Positions 7,599 to 14,785 of a stretch of 16,769 nt of DNA are shown here, in pieces (the stretch's first letter is position 1; every line of letters starts with the position of its first letter). The notes under the pieces were generated by a model. The model did not search any database and was not told where the DNA came from. It saw nothing but the letters and a program-made list of their open reading frames with translations. The stretch comes from an uncultured Prevotella sp. (GTDB taxonomy: Bacteria; Bacteroidota; Bacteroidia; Bacteroidales; Bacteroidaceae). The translations under genes and the position numbers were made by a program. Where the stretch lies: assembly GCA_938018155.1 (NCBI GenBank), contig CALIIG010000207.1, positions 1-16,769 on the forward strand, given 5' to 3'.

Positions 7599-8147
7599 GT
7601 GATTAACAGGCAACTTAAAGTTTATATAAAAATTTTATTATTAAGTATAGGCTTAATAAGTTGTACTGTTATTAAAAAGAAAAACAAGGATTTTACAAAT
7701 ACAAAAGTCGAAAATTATAATGATACTACTTCCCGAAATCAGCGTATCGTAAAAGAAAAACCGTTAAAAGATTCCCTTAAAACAGAGGATGTCATTTCTT
7801 TTTATAAAAGGTTTATGCAGAGTTATATTTTGGGAGGCTCGTTAAATAGGGGCGATAGCGTTGCAATGTCATGTTTGACAACTGAGTTCATTCATAAATT
7901 AGAAAAGATATATTTAGAGGAATATGATTGCGAAGATGGAGGTTGTCTTGCTGTATGGATGTTTGTTACTGGCGGCAATGACGATAATCCGGAGGTTAAT
8001 ATTCGCAATATGAAGATGGTGTTTATAGGTGACAATTGGTACAAAATAATCTTTGGCAGGCAACCGGAAAACTCATATCGGGTAAAAATAATAAGACAAA
8101 GAGGCTGCTATAAAATCAGTGATATTATCAATAATAATACAATATAG
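7599..8147 (+). CDS. Hypothetical lipoprotein, DUF3828/NTF2-like
   Basis: I do not recognise this gene with certainty. It encodes 182 aa with a GTG start. The N-terminal hydrophobic stretch KILLLSIGLISC has a lipobox ending at C22, so the product is probably a lipoprotein. A low-complexity, charged linker (about 26-60, rich in Lys, Asn, Asp and Thr) follows, then a compact domain. That domain contains VISFYKRFMQSY, LTTEFIHKLEKIYLEEYDCEDGG, and a closing strand VKIIRQRGCYKISDII. This layout resembles small DUF3828 or NTF2-like secreted proteins; the match is weak. It is AT-richer than the genes on each side and has no obvious link to sugar chemistry. It sits between the WbuC and initiating-transferase genes, and a weak terminator follows. 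It may be a late insertion. The start codon is uncertain, though no ATG is available near the signal peptide. Confidence 0.7.
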   Translation: MINRQLKVYIKILLLSIGLISCTVIKKKNKDFTNTKVENYNDTTSRNQRIVKEKPLKDSLKTEDVISFYKRFMQSYILGGSLNRGDSVAMSCLTTEFIHKLEKIYLEEYDCEDGGCLAVWMFVTGGNDDNPEVNIRNMKMVFIGDNWYKIIFGRQPENSYRVKIIRQRGCYKISDIINNNTI

Positions 8148-8177
8148 CTGTAATTATAAGTGTTATTTGTTCTTGTA

Positions 8178-8203
8178 AATGGTGTGAAAGCCATTCTTTT
8201 TTT
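8178..8203 (+). terminator. Weak intrinsic terminator candidate after the lipoprotein gene
   Basis: AATGG (8178-8182), an 8-nt loop, then CCATT (8191-8195), followed by C and seven T (8197-8203). The stem is only five pairs, so termination would be partial. It lies 30 bp after the lipoprotein stop in a 117-bp gap, the widest gap in the polysaccharide locus. Confidence 0.35.
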
Positions 8204-8264
8204 ATTCCTTTAGCCAAAGAAAACAGCTTACTTGGGTCGAATCTATATTAAAACAATTATAAAA

Positions 8265-9266
8265 ATGTGGCATTTAGCGATTATATTTCTGCTTCTTTTT
8301 ATTCTCGAAATAGTTTATTTCAGGGTTGCCGGCCATTATAATATCATCGACAAACCGTCAGAACGTGGTTCGTCTAAGTTTATAACCCTTCGCGGAGGAG
8401 GCATTATTTTTTATCTTGGTGCATGGGTATGGTTCCTGCTTTCTGGTTTCCATTACCCATTATTTTTTGTTGGTCTTAGCATCGTTTCGATGTTAAGTTT
8501 CGTTGATGACATCCATTCGTTAAGTCCTTTATTACGTCTGCCCTTGCAGTTTGTTGGTATCTTGTTATTGCTTTGCCAGCTTATTTGGTCTACTTGCAAT
8601 GGTTTATGTCCTGATTCAGCGCATATTTTCTATATTCTTTTTTTTGTAATCGCCGGACTTATTGTGTGTACCGGTGCCATGAACGTGTTTAATTTCATGG
8701 ACGGTATCAACGGCATTACGGGCGGTTATTCGCTGATTGTGCTTACGGCTATTCTTTATACATTGAATTGCCATACTATGCAGGCCGGAGAATCATTGGG
8801 TCACTGGATTTCGTCGTTGGTTACAATTACGTTGCTGGCTGACGTCGTGTTCTGCTTTTTTAACTTCAGACCTCGGGCAAAATGCTTTGCAGGCGATGTC
8901 GGCTCTGTCTCAATTGCCTTTATTATACTTTTTTCCCTCGGATTCATTATTGTACAAACGCACGACCTTTCCTTGCTGTCGTTTCTGGTTGTATATGGTG
9001 TTGACGGGTGTCTTACGATTATTCACCGACTCATGCTGCACGAAAAAATATCGTTACCCCATCGTAAACATCTGTACCAGATTATGGCAAATGAACTGCA
9101 TGTGCCTCATGTAGCAGTATCGTTAGCATATATGGCTGTGCAATTTATATGCTGCGCGTGGTATATTGCCAGCCCCGGGTATCTCACATTATGTTTGCAG
9201 ATAACCATATTATCGATAGTTTACGTTTTATTTATGAAACGTTTTTTCCATTTACATCAAAGTTAA
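8265..9266 (+). CDS. WecA/WbpL/MraY-like polyprenyl-phosphate sugar-1-phosphate transferase
   Basis: Integral membrane enzyme that starts each repeat unit by moving a HexNAc-1-phosphate from a UDP-sugar to undecaprenyl phosphate. It is 333 aa with about ten membrane helices. Family motifs appear in order: YNIIDKPSERGSSK with TLRGGG (about 25-45), the magnesium-binding DD pair at 81-82, NVFNFMDGINGITGG (140-154) containing N143 and D146, FAGDVGS (208-214), and the basic cytoplasmic loop PHRKHLYQ (265-272) that contacts the UDP-sugar. Met at 8265 was chosen over the in-frame TTG at 8232 because the first helix begins there and the upstream residues are polar. With the nearby SDR enzyme and WbuC it resembles the QuiNAc/FucNAc-starting module of O-antigen loci; the actual sugar is inferred. 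It is near the distal end of the locus, a common place in Bacteroidota. Confidence 0.9.
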   Translation: MWHLAIIFLLLFILEIVYFRVAGHYNIIDKPSERGSSKFITLRGGGIIFYLGAWVWFLLSGFHYPLFFVGLSIVSMLSFVDDIHSLSPLLRLPLQFVGILLLLCQLIWSTCNGLCPDSAHIFYILFFVIAGLIVCTGAMNVFNFMDGINGITGGYSLIVLTAILYTLNCHTMQAGESLGHWISSLVTITLLADVVFCFFNFRPRAKCFAGDVGSVSIAFIILFSLGFIIVQTHDLSLLSFLVVYGVDGCLTIIHRLMLHEKISLPHRKHLYQIMANELHVPHVAVSLAYMAVQFICCAWYIASPGYLTLCLQITILSIVYVLFMKRFFHLHQS

Positions 9267-9278
9267 TTTCTGCGCTTC

Positions 9279-10472
9279 ATGCTTTCGAAACAAGTACAGG
9301 CTTATTTAGATTTTCTCCGATTTTCCTTGCACGACGATAATCCTATCCCCCCCACGGTCAGCGATATTGATTGGGACGAGCTGTTGTTGTTTGGTCAGAA
9401 CCAGGCCATTTCGGGCGTATTGTATCATGGTTTGGAGCGAATGGGTAACTCTCCATATAAGCCTTCGAGTGCCACAATTGTTAAATGGTATGCCACGTAT
9501 GCCCTTATTAAGAAAACAAACATACAGGTTTATCGCGACGCATCGGCACTAACCAAAGGTCTTTATCACGATTATCTGGTTAAAAGCTGCGTATTAAAGG
9601 GACAGGGCAACGCGTTAATGTATCCCGATCCTTATATGCGCACATCGGGAGATATTGATATTTGGTGCAAAATTCAACCTGAACCGGCTGACAAATCTGT
9701 CCATGAACAACCGAAAAACAAGCGTAAGAATTATTTCTGGACGGTTGATCCCGAGATCATAAAGCTCATAAATATTGCCCGCCAACAGGATAAACAGGGT
9801 GAAATAAGCTATCATCATATTGAACTTAACGTTATGAAAACACCTGTTGAACTGCATTTTTTCCCTTCGTTTATGGGCAATATTGTTCACGAAAAGCGGC
9901 TGCGCAGCTGGTTCGAAGCCCATAAAGACGAGCAGTTCAGAAACGTTGTCCAATTGCCTGATGGCTTGGGAACCATCTGTGTTCCAACAGATAGTTTCAA
10001 TGTTGTTTTCCAATTGTCGCACCTCATGCACCATTTTTTCTTTGAGGGCATTGGCTTACGGCAGATGATTGATTATTATTACCTGCTTCGTCGCGGACTT
10101 AATGCCGATGAAAAACAACGGTTAATACCCGTTCTTCGCCATACAGGCATGTTTAAATTTGCCTCTGCCGTCATGTATATTATGCAAGAGGTTTTAGGTT
10201 TGGAGAGCGATTTCCTATGGGTTAAACCCAATAAACGCCTTGGCCGACTGCTGCTTTCTGAGATTATTCTTAGTGGTAACTTTGGCTTCTACGACAGTCG
10301 TTACTCCTTCAAAGGGCTGTCAACTTACCGTCAGTATTTGGTAGAAACCTATCGTAATTTGCATTTCGCGCTCGATTTTCCATCCGAAACTGTCTGGGGT
10401 CGCCCCATAAGCCGTTGGTGGCATGCACTTTATAAGTGGAAGTTGAGGCGCGCAGTTGAGGCCTTTCGGTAA
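9279..10472 (+). CDS. NTP_transf_5-type nucleotidyltransferase-family protein
   Basis: A 397-aa cytoplasmic protein of the uncharacterised nucleotidyltransferase family (Pfam NTP_transf_5). The key elements are VLKGQGNALMYPDP (about 105-118), the acidic pair in SGDIDIW (D125, D127), and the third acidic position in PVELHFFP (E191); together these form the metal-binding triad expected of Pol-beta-like nucleotidyltransferases. The rest is helical and His-rich (for example LSHLMHHFFF). Relatives are frequent at the distal end of Bacteroidota polysaccharide loci, but the substrate is, to my knowledge, not defined. The gene starts 12 bp after the initiating transferase and is followed by a strong terminator, so it is the last gene of the operon. 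A C7 tract at 9347-9353 lies at codons 22-25. Confidence 0.83.
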   Translation: MLSKQVQAYLDFLRFSLHDDNPIPPTVSDIDWDELLLFGQNQAISGVLYHGLERMGNSPYKPSSATIVKWYATYALIKKTNIQVYRDASALTKGLYHDYLVKSCVLKGQGNALMYPDPYMRTSGDIDIWCKIQPEPADKSVHEQPKNKRKNYFWTVDPEIIKLINIARQQDKQGEISYHHIELNVMKTPVELHFFPSFMGNIVHEKRLRSWFEAHKDEQFRNVVQLPDGLGTICVPTDSFNVVFQLSHLMHHFFFEGIGLRQMIDYYYLLRRGLNADEKQRLIPVLRHTGMFKFASAVMYIMQEVLGLESDFLWVKPNKRLGRLLLSEIILSGNFGFYDSRYSFKGLSTYRQYLVETYRNLHFALDFPSETVWGRPISRWWHALYKWKLRRAVEAFR

Positions 10473-10502
10473 ATTAATTATTCTTTAATATCTTTATTGG
10501 GT

Positions 10503-10530
10503 AACCGGAATCTGTCGATTCCGGTTTTTT
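10503..10530 (+). terminator. Strong intrinsic terminator ending the polysaccharide operon
   Basis: A perfect stem AACCGGAATC (10503-10512), loop TGTC, then GATTCCGGTT (10517-10526). The T-run covers 10525-10530. It lies about 30 bp after the nucleotidyltransferase stop. Stem quality and T-run make it the best terminator in the window. Confidence 0.9.
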
Positions 10531-10587
10531 GTTATATGCTGTTTCCAAATGGTTTATGGCGTTATGCTGCATGGTTATTGATTGTAT

Positions 10588-10686
10588 GGTGAGTGTCCGG
10601 CGGCCGTCAGCAGCGTTGCTGACGACCGTCGTACGCATGGTTTGACGGCCGTCGTACGCGCTGCTGACGGCCGCCGAACGCTCACC
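10588..10686. repeat. GC-rich REP/BIME-like palindromic element
   Basis: Two 28-nt arms (10588-10615 and 10659-10686) are inverted copies with 26 of 28 positions paired; the exceptions are 10594/10680 and 10597/10677. The 43-nt centre is itself structured. A left hairpin GTCAGCA / TGCTGAC occupies 10606-10623 with loop GCGT. A right hairpin GGCCGTC / GACGGCC occupies 10647-10672. The self-complementary GACGGCCGTC lies at 10644-10653. The element is much GC-richer than its flanks, contains no reading frame of note, and could fold either as one long rod or as a multi-hairpin shape. Intergenic position and nested palindromes resemble REP/BIME repeats, which are often mobilised by RAYT transposases. 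Copy number in the genome is unknown from this window. Confidence 0.7.
10621..10659 (+). repeat. Two 16-bp direct repeats inside the palindromic element
   Basis: GACGACCGTCGTACGC (10621-10636) and GACGGCCGTCGTACGC (10644-10659) match at 15 of 16 positions with a 23-bp period. They lie between and partly within the arms of the inverted repeat, showing that the element is built from duplicated units. Confidence 0.75.
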
Positions 10687-10959
10687 CTTACACGGTAATC
10701 TCTCATACGCTTCGCTTAATCTCCGTTTCCGTTGTGCTGTTTGTCCATATCGTTTGTGCCCTTTTCTTTGCGCGTCATGCCTTATCTGCGAACAAAAATA
10801 ACAAATATCATGACATGCCGAATGGTCCTATCCCTCTTTGTTGCGCCGTTTGGGTAGTTTATTTCCTTGTGTTACATGTTTTTATACCCACTTTTAAGTA
10901 TTTTTTCCTATGGATTTATATTCGGATAATATTTCTTAAAAATATTAAGGAAGAAACAG

Positions 10960-10967
10960 TAACTTTG
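10960..10967 (+). promoter_or_regulatory. Bacteroidota-type -7 promoter element (TAnnTTTG)
   Basis: TAACTTTG at 10960-10967 matches the Bacteroidota housekeeping -7 consensus exactly and is followed by CCGTC. It lies 21 bp before the ATG of the short SusC gene, which predicts a leader of roughly 10-20 nt. No clean TTTG -33 box is seen at the expected distance; TTTCTT near 10932-10937 is the nearest. It is the only good promoter seen before the SusC-SusD-SusC genes. Confidence 0.65.
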
Positions 10968-10988
10968 CCGTCATAAACGTGAATATTT

Positions 10989-13304
10989 ATGAACAGAATC
11001 AGGAGGTTTCTGGCAGGTTTTATTGTGATTGCCTTTTCTCCCTGTTTTTTAGTTTCTGGTGTTGCTGAAGATAAGGTGATTACTTCGGCCGAATTGCAGC
11101 AGGTTAGTCAGTCTGATTTCTGGTATGCCCTGTCGGTATTGGAACCCTCGTTCGTGCTTACCGACCGCGCATATCATGGCGATGTTCCCGGATATATTCC
11201 TGACGAATCGGCCGTAAGGGGTTTCAGCCGTTGGACATCACGTGCCAAAAGCCGTAACATATTGTTTGTAATCGATGGTAATCGTGCTCCGCTTAGTGTG
11301 GCTCGCGCTTTGAATGTGTGTAACATTAAGGAAATCAGGATTATCAGCGACGCGGTAAACCTGGCGGCACGGGGCATACAAGGTGCCGACGGTGTAGTTG
11401 AAATTGTCACCGTCAGGCCTGCGGTTATGCCGCTAAAAGTTGAGTACCATACCTATCTTACTATGCTTTCGGCCGACAAAAGCCCGTACCGTGTGCAGCT
11501 GAAGGGCGTAAGCGGGGCTACCGACTGGCTTTCTGCTCCCCTTCAAACTGGCTTTACGCAACGCCATCAGATTGATGCCGGAGGCAGTGACGGGCTGGTT
11601 TCGTATAAGTTTACGGCGGTGTTTGCACCTGCCGGCAGAGGTGTGATGAAAGGTTCGGGCAATAACGACCTTAGTTTGCGCGCCTGTGTGGGCTATCGTC
11701 ACAGGGCAATTAAGGTGTATAATGATATGGGCTTCGACAATTATAACACCCGTAAGTCTAACTTCGGACGATGGGGTGATATGGCCCTGATTCAGGGAAA
11801 CGAAAATCCTTACGATGCGCAGGGTGCGTTACGACCCTTTGTTGATGTTAACGGCATGCAAGTACCCAACCCGCTGTATGAGCATTCACTTGGGTCGTTC
11901 TTCAAAGAACGTACGGCAACGCTGACCAACAGACTCGGCTTGCGCATTGACCTGCCGTGGCGACTGCAGTTTAATGGCAATTACAGTTACGTGCGACAGT
12001 TTGTGCGCTTCGACAATTTTCTGTCGCCTTCATCGGCTGTTTTCCTGGCCAATACCGACTTACGCGCCAACGGCACTTACCATATTCGCCGTTCCGGATA
12101 CTTATCTCACGAGGGCGGTGCGTCGCTCGACCACCAGGCTAACGTAGGCAACGGCCGGCTTTCGTCGTCTTTGGGCTTTGGCATTTTTGACGGAAAGAGC
12201 ACGGGTGAGAGCTATGGCGGACGCGGAGTATTAAACGATCGTATGGCCTATGTCACGTTTACGCAGAGCTACGACACGCTGCAGGCACCGTCGGCCCATC
12301 GTTTTTTTGAGCGTACCATGCGCGTTTTTGCGAATGTCGACTATATGTTTCGTCACCGATACGGCATAAAACTGTCGGGCAATTTGAACCGTTCCAACCT
12401 GCTTGCGCCCGATAACCGCACCCGTTTTTACTGGGCGGGGAAGCTCTATTGGAATGTACACAACGAGCCTTGGTTGGAGAATAGCCGCGTGAAAACGCTG
12501 CGCCTTTTCATAGAAAGCGGCACAACGGGTGTGGTTCCATTTAGCTATACCGACTTTACCAACACATACACCAACAACATTAACGACGAATATATTTACA
12601 ATTATTACCAAATCGGGTCGCGCCTCAGCGCGAAACCGAATACCCGTTTAAAGCCTGTGACCATGCTGATGTGGGCTGCAGGTGCCGATATGACAACGGA
12701 GACGGGCCATTTTCATGCCGAATTTTATCGCAACAGTGCACGCAACCAGTTGGTTGTTACACCGTTACCGGCTATTGATGGTTTCTATACGCAGGCAGCT
12801 AATGGAGGCAAAGTGATAAACACGGGCTTTGAACTGACGGCCTCAGACAGGCTTTTTACGTATAAAAATGTGTCGGTAGATGGGTGGATGGCAATGCGGT
12901 ATAATCATAATGGTATGGCCGGTATTCCTGCTTATTTCAACGAAAACGTGCTGAATAAGCAACCGTTGATGATGTATGGCATGGGGCAGTCGACGTTTCG
13001 TGGCAGTATAGGATGGCTGATGGCTTGGAAAAAGTGGGGGCTTGGTGGTAGCTTTACCGGTGTTACGGGTAACAACGTGGTTGATTATCTTACGGCTACA
13101 CATGCCCTGCACAGCGACAACCGCTTGCAGTGGTCCTCATTATGGTTGGGCCGTACGCTGAAGTTTAAGAGTAAATACGTTGATAACATACAGTGGATGT
13201 TGCAGGGGAGCAACCTGCTTACGTGGCGTTCGGCCCGTGTTCCCGAAGGCATTTGCTACCCGTTAACACGCAGTTTTACGCTGTCGGCAAGCATTATGTT
13301 TTAA
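10989..13304 (+). CDS. Short SusC/RagA-like outer-membrane protein without the N-terminal domain
   Basis: Predicted outer-membrane beta-barrel with a plug domain, 771 aa against roughly 1000 for typical SusC. A Sec signal peptide (basic RIRR, hydrophobic 7-24) leads almost directly into the plug (about 29-142): VITSAELQQV, YALSVLEPSFVL, NILFVIDGN, IKEIRIISDA and GADGVVEIVT. The usual carboxypeptidase-like beta-sandwich and a recognisable TonB box are absent, and the conserved plug signature (D-A-S-A-x-x-Y-G-S-R-A-A-N-G) is degraded to DAVNLAARGIQGADG. The barrel ends with the aromatic C-terminus SIMF expected for BAM insertion, so the gene is not truncated at that end. LEPSF and the plug layout match the full SusC two genes downstream, which suggests duplication and reduction. 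It is 20 bp before the SusD gene. It may be a non-TonB partner barrel or a divergent receptor. Confidence 0.85.
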   Translation: MNRIRRFLAGFIVIAFSPCFLVSGVAEDKVITSAELQQVSQSDFWYALSVLEPSFVLTDRAYHGDVPGYIPDESAVRGFSRWTSRAKSRNILFVIDGNRAPLSVARALNVCNIKEIRIISDAVNLAARGIQGADGVVEIVTVRPAVMPLKVEYHTYLTMLSADKSPYRVQLKGVSGATDWLSAPLQTGFTQRHQIDAGGSDGLVSYKFTAVFAPAGRGVMKGSGNNDLSLRACVGYRHRAIKVYNDMGFDNYNTRKSNFGRWGDMALIQGNENPYDAQGALRPFVDVNGMQVPNPLYEHSLGSFFKERTATLTNRLGLRIDLPWRLQFNGNYSYVRQFVRFDNFLSPSSAVFLANTDLRANGTYHIRRSGYLSHEGGASLDHQANVGNGRLSSSLGFGIFDGKSTGESYGGRGVLNDRMAYVTFTQSYDTLQAPSAHRFFERTMRVFANVDYMFRHRYGIKLSGNLNRSNLLAPDNRTRFYWAGKLYWNVHNEPWLENSRVKTLRLFIESGTTGVVPFSYTDFTNTYTNNINDEYIYNYYQIGSRLSAKPNTRLKPVTMLMWAAGADMTTETGHFHAEFYRNSARNQLVVTPLPAIDGFYTQAANGGKVINTGFELTASDRLFTYKNVSVDGWMAMRYNHNGMAGIPAYFNENVLNKQPLMMYGMGQSTFRGSIGWLMAWKKWGLGGSFTGVTGNNVVDYLTATHALHSDNRLQWSSLWLGRTLKFKSKYVDNIQWMLQGSNLLTWRSARVPEGICYPLTRSFTLSASIMF

Positions 13305-13324
13305 CTTGATAGAGAAACGGACGA

Positions 13325-14785
13325 ATGAAAAAGACAATATTTTCCCTCATTTTGCTGCCAGTTGCGGTGCTGTCATCGTGTAACAGCTACTTCGATAAGA
13401 CGGGCGATGAACAGCAAATTACCGATAAGAAGTTCTTTCATGACGATGCAGCCTTTGCCAATGCGCTTACCGGCTGTTACAATCTCATGCGTTCGCGCAA
13501 CCTTTATGGCGGTACACTGACGCTCGAAATGATGGAATTTGCCAGTCAGGACATGGCTCCACACGATGCCATTACGATGGCAGCATCGCAGCTTAACTTT
13601 AACGACGCTGCACTTTCGGCCCGTATCGATTCGATGACGCATGCGGCATACCGCGTGGTTATGGCCTGCAACAAGCTAATTAGTGAGGGCGAACGTACAA
13701 AGGTTGTTTTTACGCATCCGGGGCAAAAGAATATAATTATGGGCGAAGCCTATGCGCTTCGTGCTGCGGTTCAGTTTGATTTGTTGCGCCTTTTTCATCC
13801 AGCCCCTGCAACCGATGCGGGCTATCGAGGATTGCCTTATCTTACAAAATTTGACACAAAAGCCCCCGAAGCCCTTGCGACAACAGAAATTTTACAGCGT
13901 GTCAACGCCGATTTGGAACATGCTGCACAGTTGTTGAAGACGGCCGACCCGATATTGAAACCGCGGTATACCACCGTTAGCGTGGGCGAATTTGACCGCC
14001 GTTTGCGCACGTTTCAAATGAATTATTGTGCCGTAAAGGCCGTTCAGGCGCGGGTTGCACTTTGGCAAGGCAATTATGAAACGGCCGCCGCACAGGCCGA
14101 TAGCGTATTGGCTCATTTGCAGAATACGGCGTCGCGCTATCGTCTTTTCTATTGGGTTACGCCTGGACACTATGGCAGCGATTTCAGCTTTTCGCGCGAA
14201 TACGTCTTCGCTATCGCCTCAAAGCCCGACGGTTTTGCCCGTTTAAGCGATGACATGTTTAAGCAGCGGGGCATACAAACCACAAGTATATTGCGTAATA
14301 TCTATGCCAATAGTTCCGACATCAGGTATAGGGCGTGGTTCCGTCAGCACGGCAGCGGCTATGCAATGAGCAATAAATTCGGGTCGGCAACGCTGCTTGC
14401 CGATTACGTATACAGCGCATCGGCCACGGCAACTAACCTGCCGGCTGCCATCCCTTATATTAAATTGGGTGAGGTGATGCTGATAAAGGCTGAGGCTTTG
14501 AACGAACAGGGACATACGTCAGAAGCGTTATCGTGTTTGGAAGAAATGCAGGGCTATAAGGATGTAAGCTATGCACGCCGGGCCATAGGTGTGACAAAGG
14601 ACATGCTGCGCGAAATGATTTATGACGAAGCCCGCCGCGATTTGTTTGGCGAAGGCCAGTTGTTTTATCTTTATAAGCGTATAGGGCTGACGTCGTTACA
14701 GGCTGCCGATGGCAGCACGCGCACGGTAAGTGCAGGCCAATACACCCTTCCGCTGCCCGCTGATTTGTATAAATCTGTTCAATAA
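13325..14785 (+). CDS. SusD/RagB-family outer-membrane lipoprotein
   Basis: Surface-exposed substrate-binding lipoprotein that caps a SusC barrel and hands ligands to it. The signal peptide ends in the lipobox LSSC with C19 as the acylation site; an Asp, Lys and Glu-containing stretch follows. SusD features are GEAYALRAAVQFDLLRLF (about 140-157), RGLPYLTKFD, IPYIKLGEVMLIKAEALNEQG (about 377-397) and the C-terminal MIYDEARRDLFGEG (about 431-444). Length 486 aa is normal to slightly short. The N-terminal region carries TPR-like helices as expected. The gene lies between a short and a full SusC, and its stop codon is directly adjacent to the ATG of the latter. It could serve either barrel. The ligand (glycan, peptide or other) cannot be read from the sequence; no enzyme gene is visible to hint at it. 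Confidence 0.93.
   Translation: MKKTIFSLILLPVAVLSSCNSYFDKTGDEQQITDKKFFHDDAAFANALTGCYNLMRSRNLYGGTLTLEMMEFASQDMAPHDAITMAASQLNFNDAALSARIDSMTHAAYRVVMACNKLISEGERTKVVFTHPGQKNIIMGEAYALRAAVQFDLLRLFHPAPATDAGYRGLPYLTKFDTKAPEALATTEILQRVNADLEHAAQLLKTADPILKPRYTTVSVGEFDRRLRTFQMNYCAVKAVQARVALWQGNYETAAAQADSVLAHLQNTASRYRLFYWVTPGHYGSDFSFSREYVFAIASKPDGFARLSDDMFKQRGIQTTSILRNIYANSSDIRYRAWFRQHGSGYAMSNKFGSATLLADYVYSASATATNLPAAIPYIKLGEVMLIKAEALNEQGHTSEALSCLEEMQGYKDVSYARRAIGVTKDMLREMIYDEARRDLFGEGQLFYLYKRIGLTSLQAADGSTRTVSAGQYTLPLPADLYKSVQ

Larger units (their letters stand above)
10473..10988. other. 516-bp intergenic region between the polysaccharide and SusC/SusD operons
   Basis: No credible gene is seen here. In order it holds the end-of-operon terminator, about 57 bp of unremarkable sequence, a GC-rich palindromic element, about 270 bp of AT-rich sequence with no recognisable RNA or repeat, and the promoter of the next operon. 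An 80-codon GTG-start frame crosses 10734-10976 but runs into the promoter and was not accepted. Confidence 0.8.

Noticed and set aside
8232..8264. TTG start extending the initiating transferase by 11 residues
   Set aside because: The ATG at 8265 starts immediately before the first membrane helix, as in the family; the upstream extension is polar and uses a rare start.
9615..10034. 139-codon antisense reading frame in the nucleotidyltransferase gene
   Set aside because: It is fully inside a gene with clear motifs on the + strand and shows no protein-like features of its own. The other antisense frames across the SusC and SusD genes were rejected for the same reason.
10588..10686. Invertible promoter of the Bacteroides capsule type
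   Set aside because: The arms are separated by only 43 nt, the centre has no TAnnTTTG element, and the element lies after, not before, the polysaccharide operon.
10588..10686. CRISPR array
   Set aside because: Only two short repeats with 7-bp spacing exist, and the unit is a nested palindrome; there are no regular spacers and no cas genes.
10734..10976. 80-codon GTG-start reading frame in the intergenic region
   Set aside because: It is hydrophobic with no family resemblance, has a weak start, and its 3' end overlaps the promoter core of the short SusC gene.
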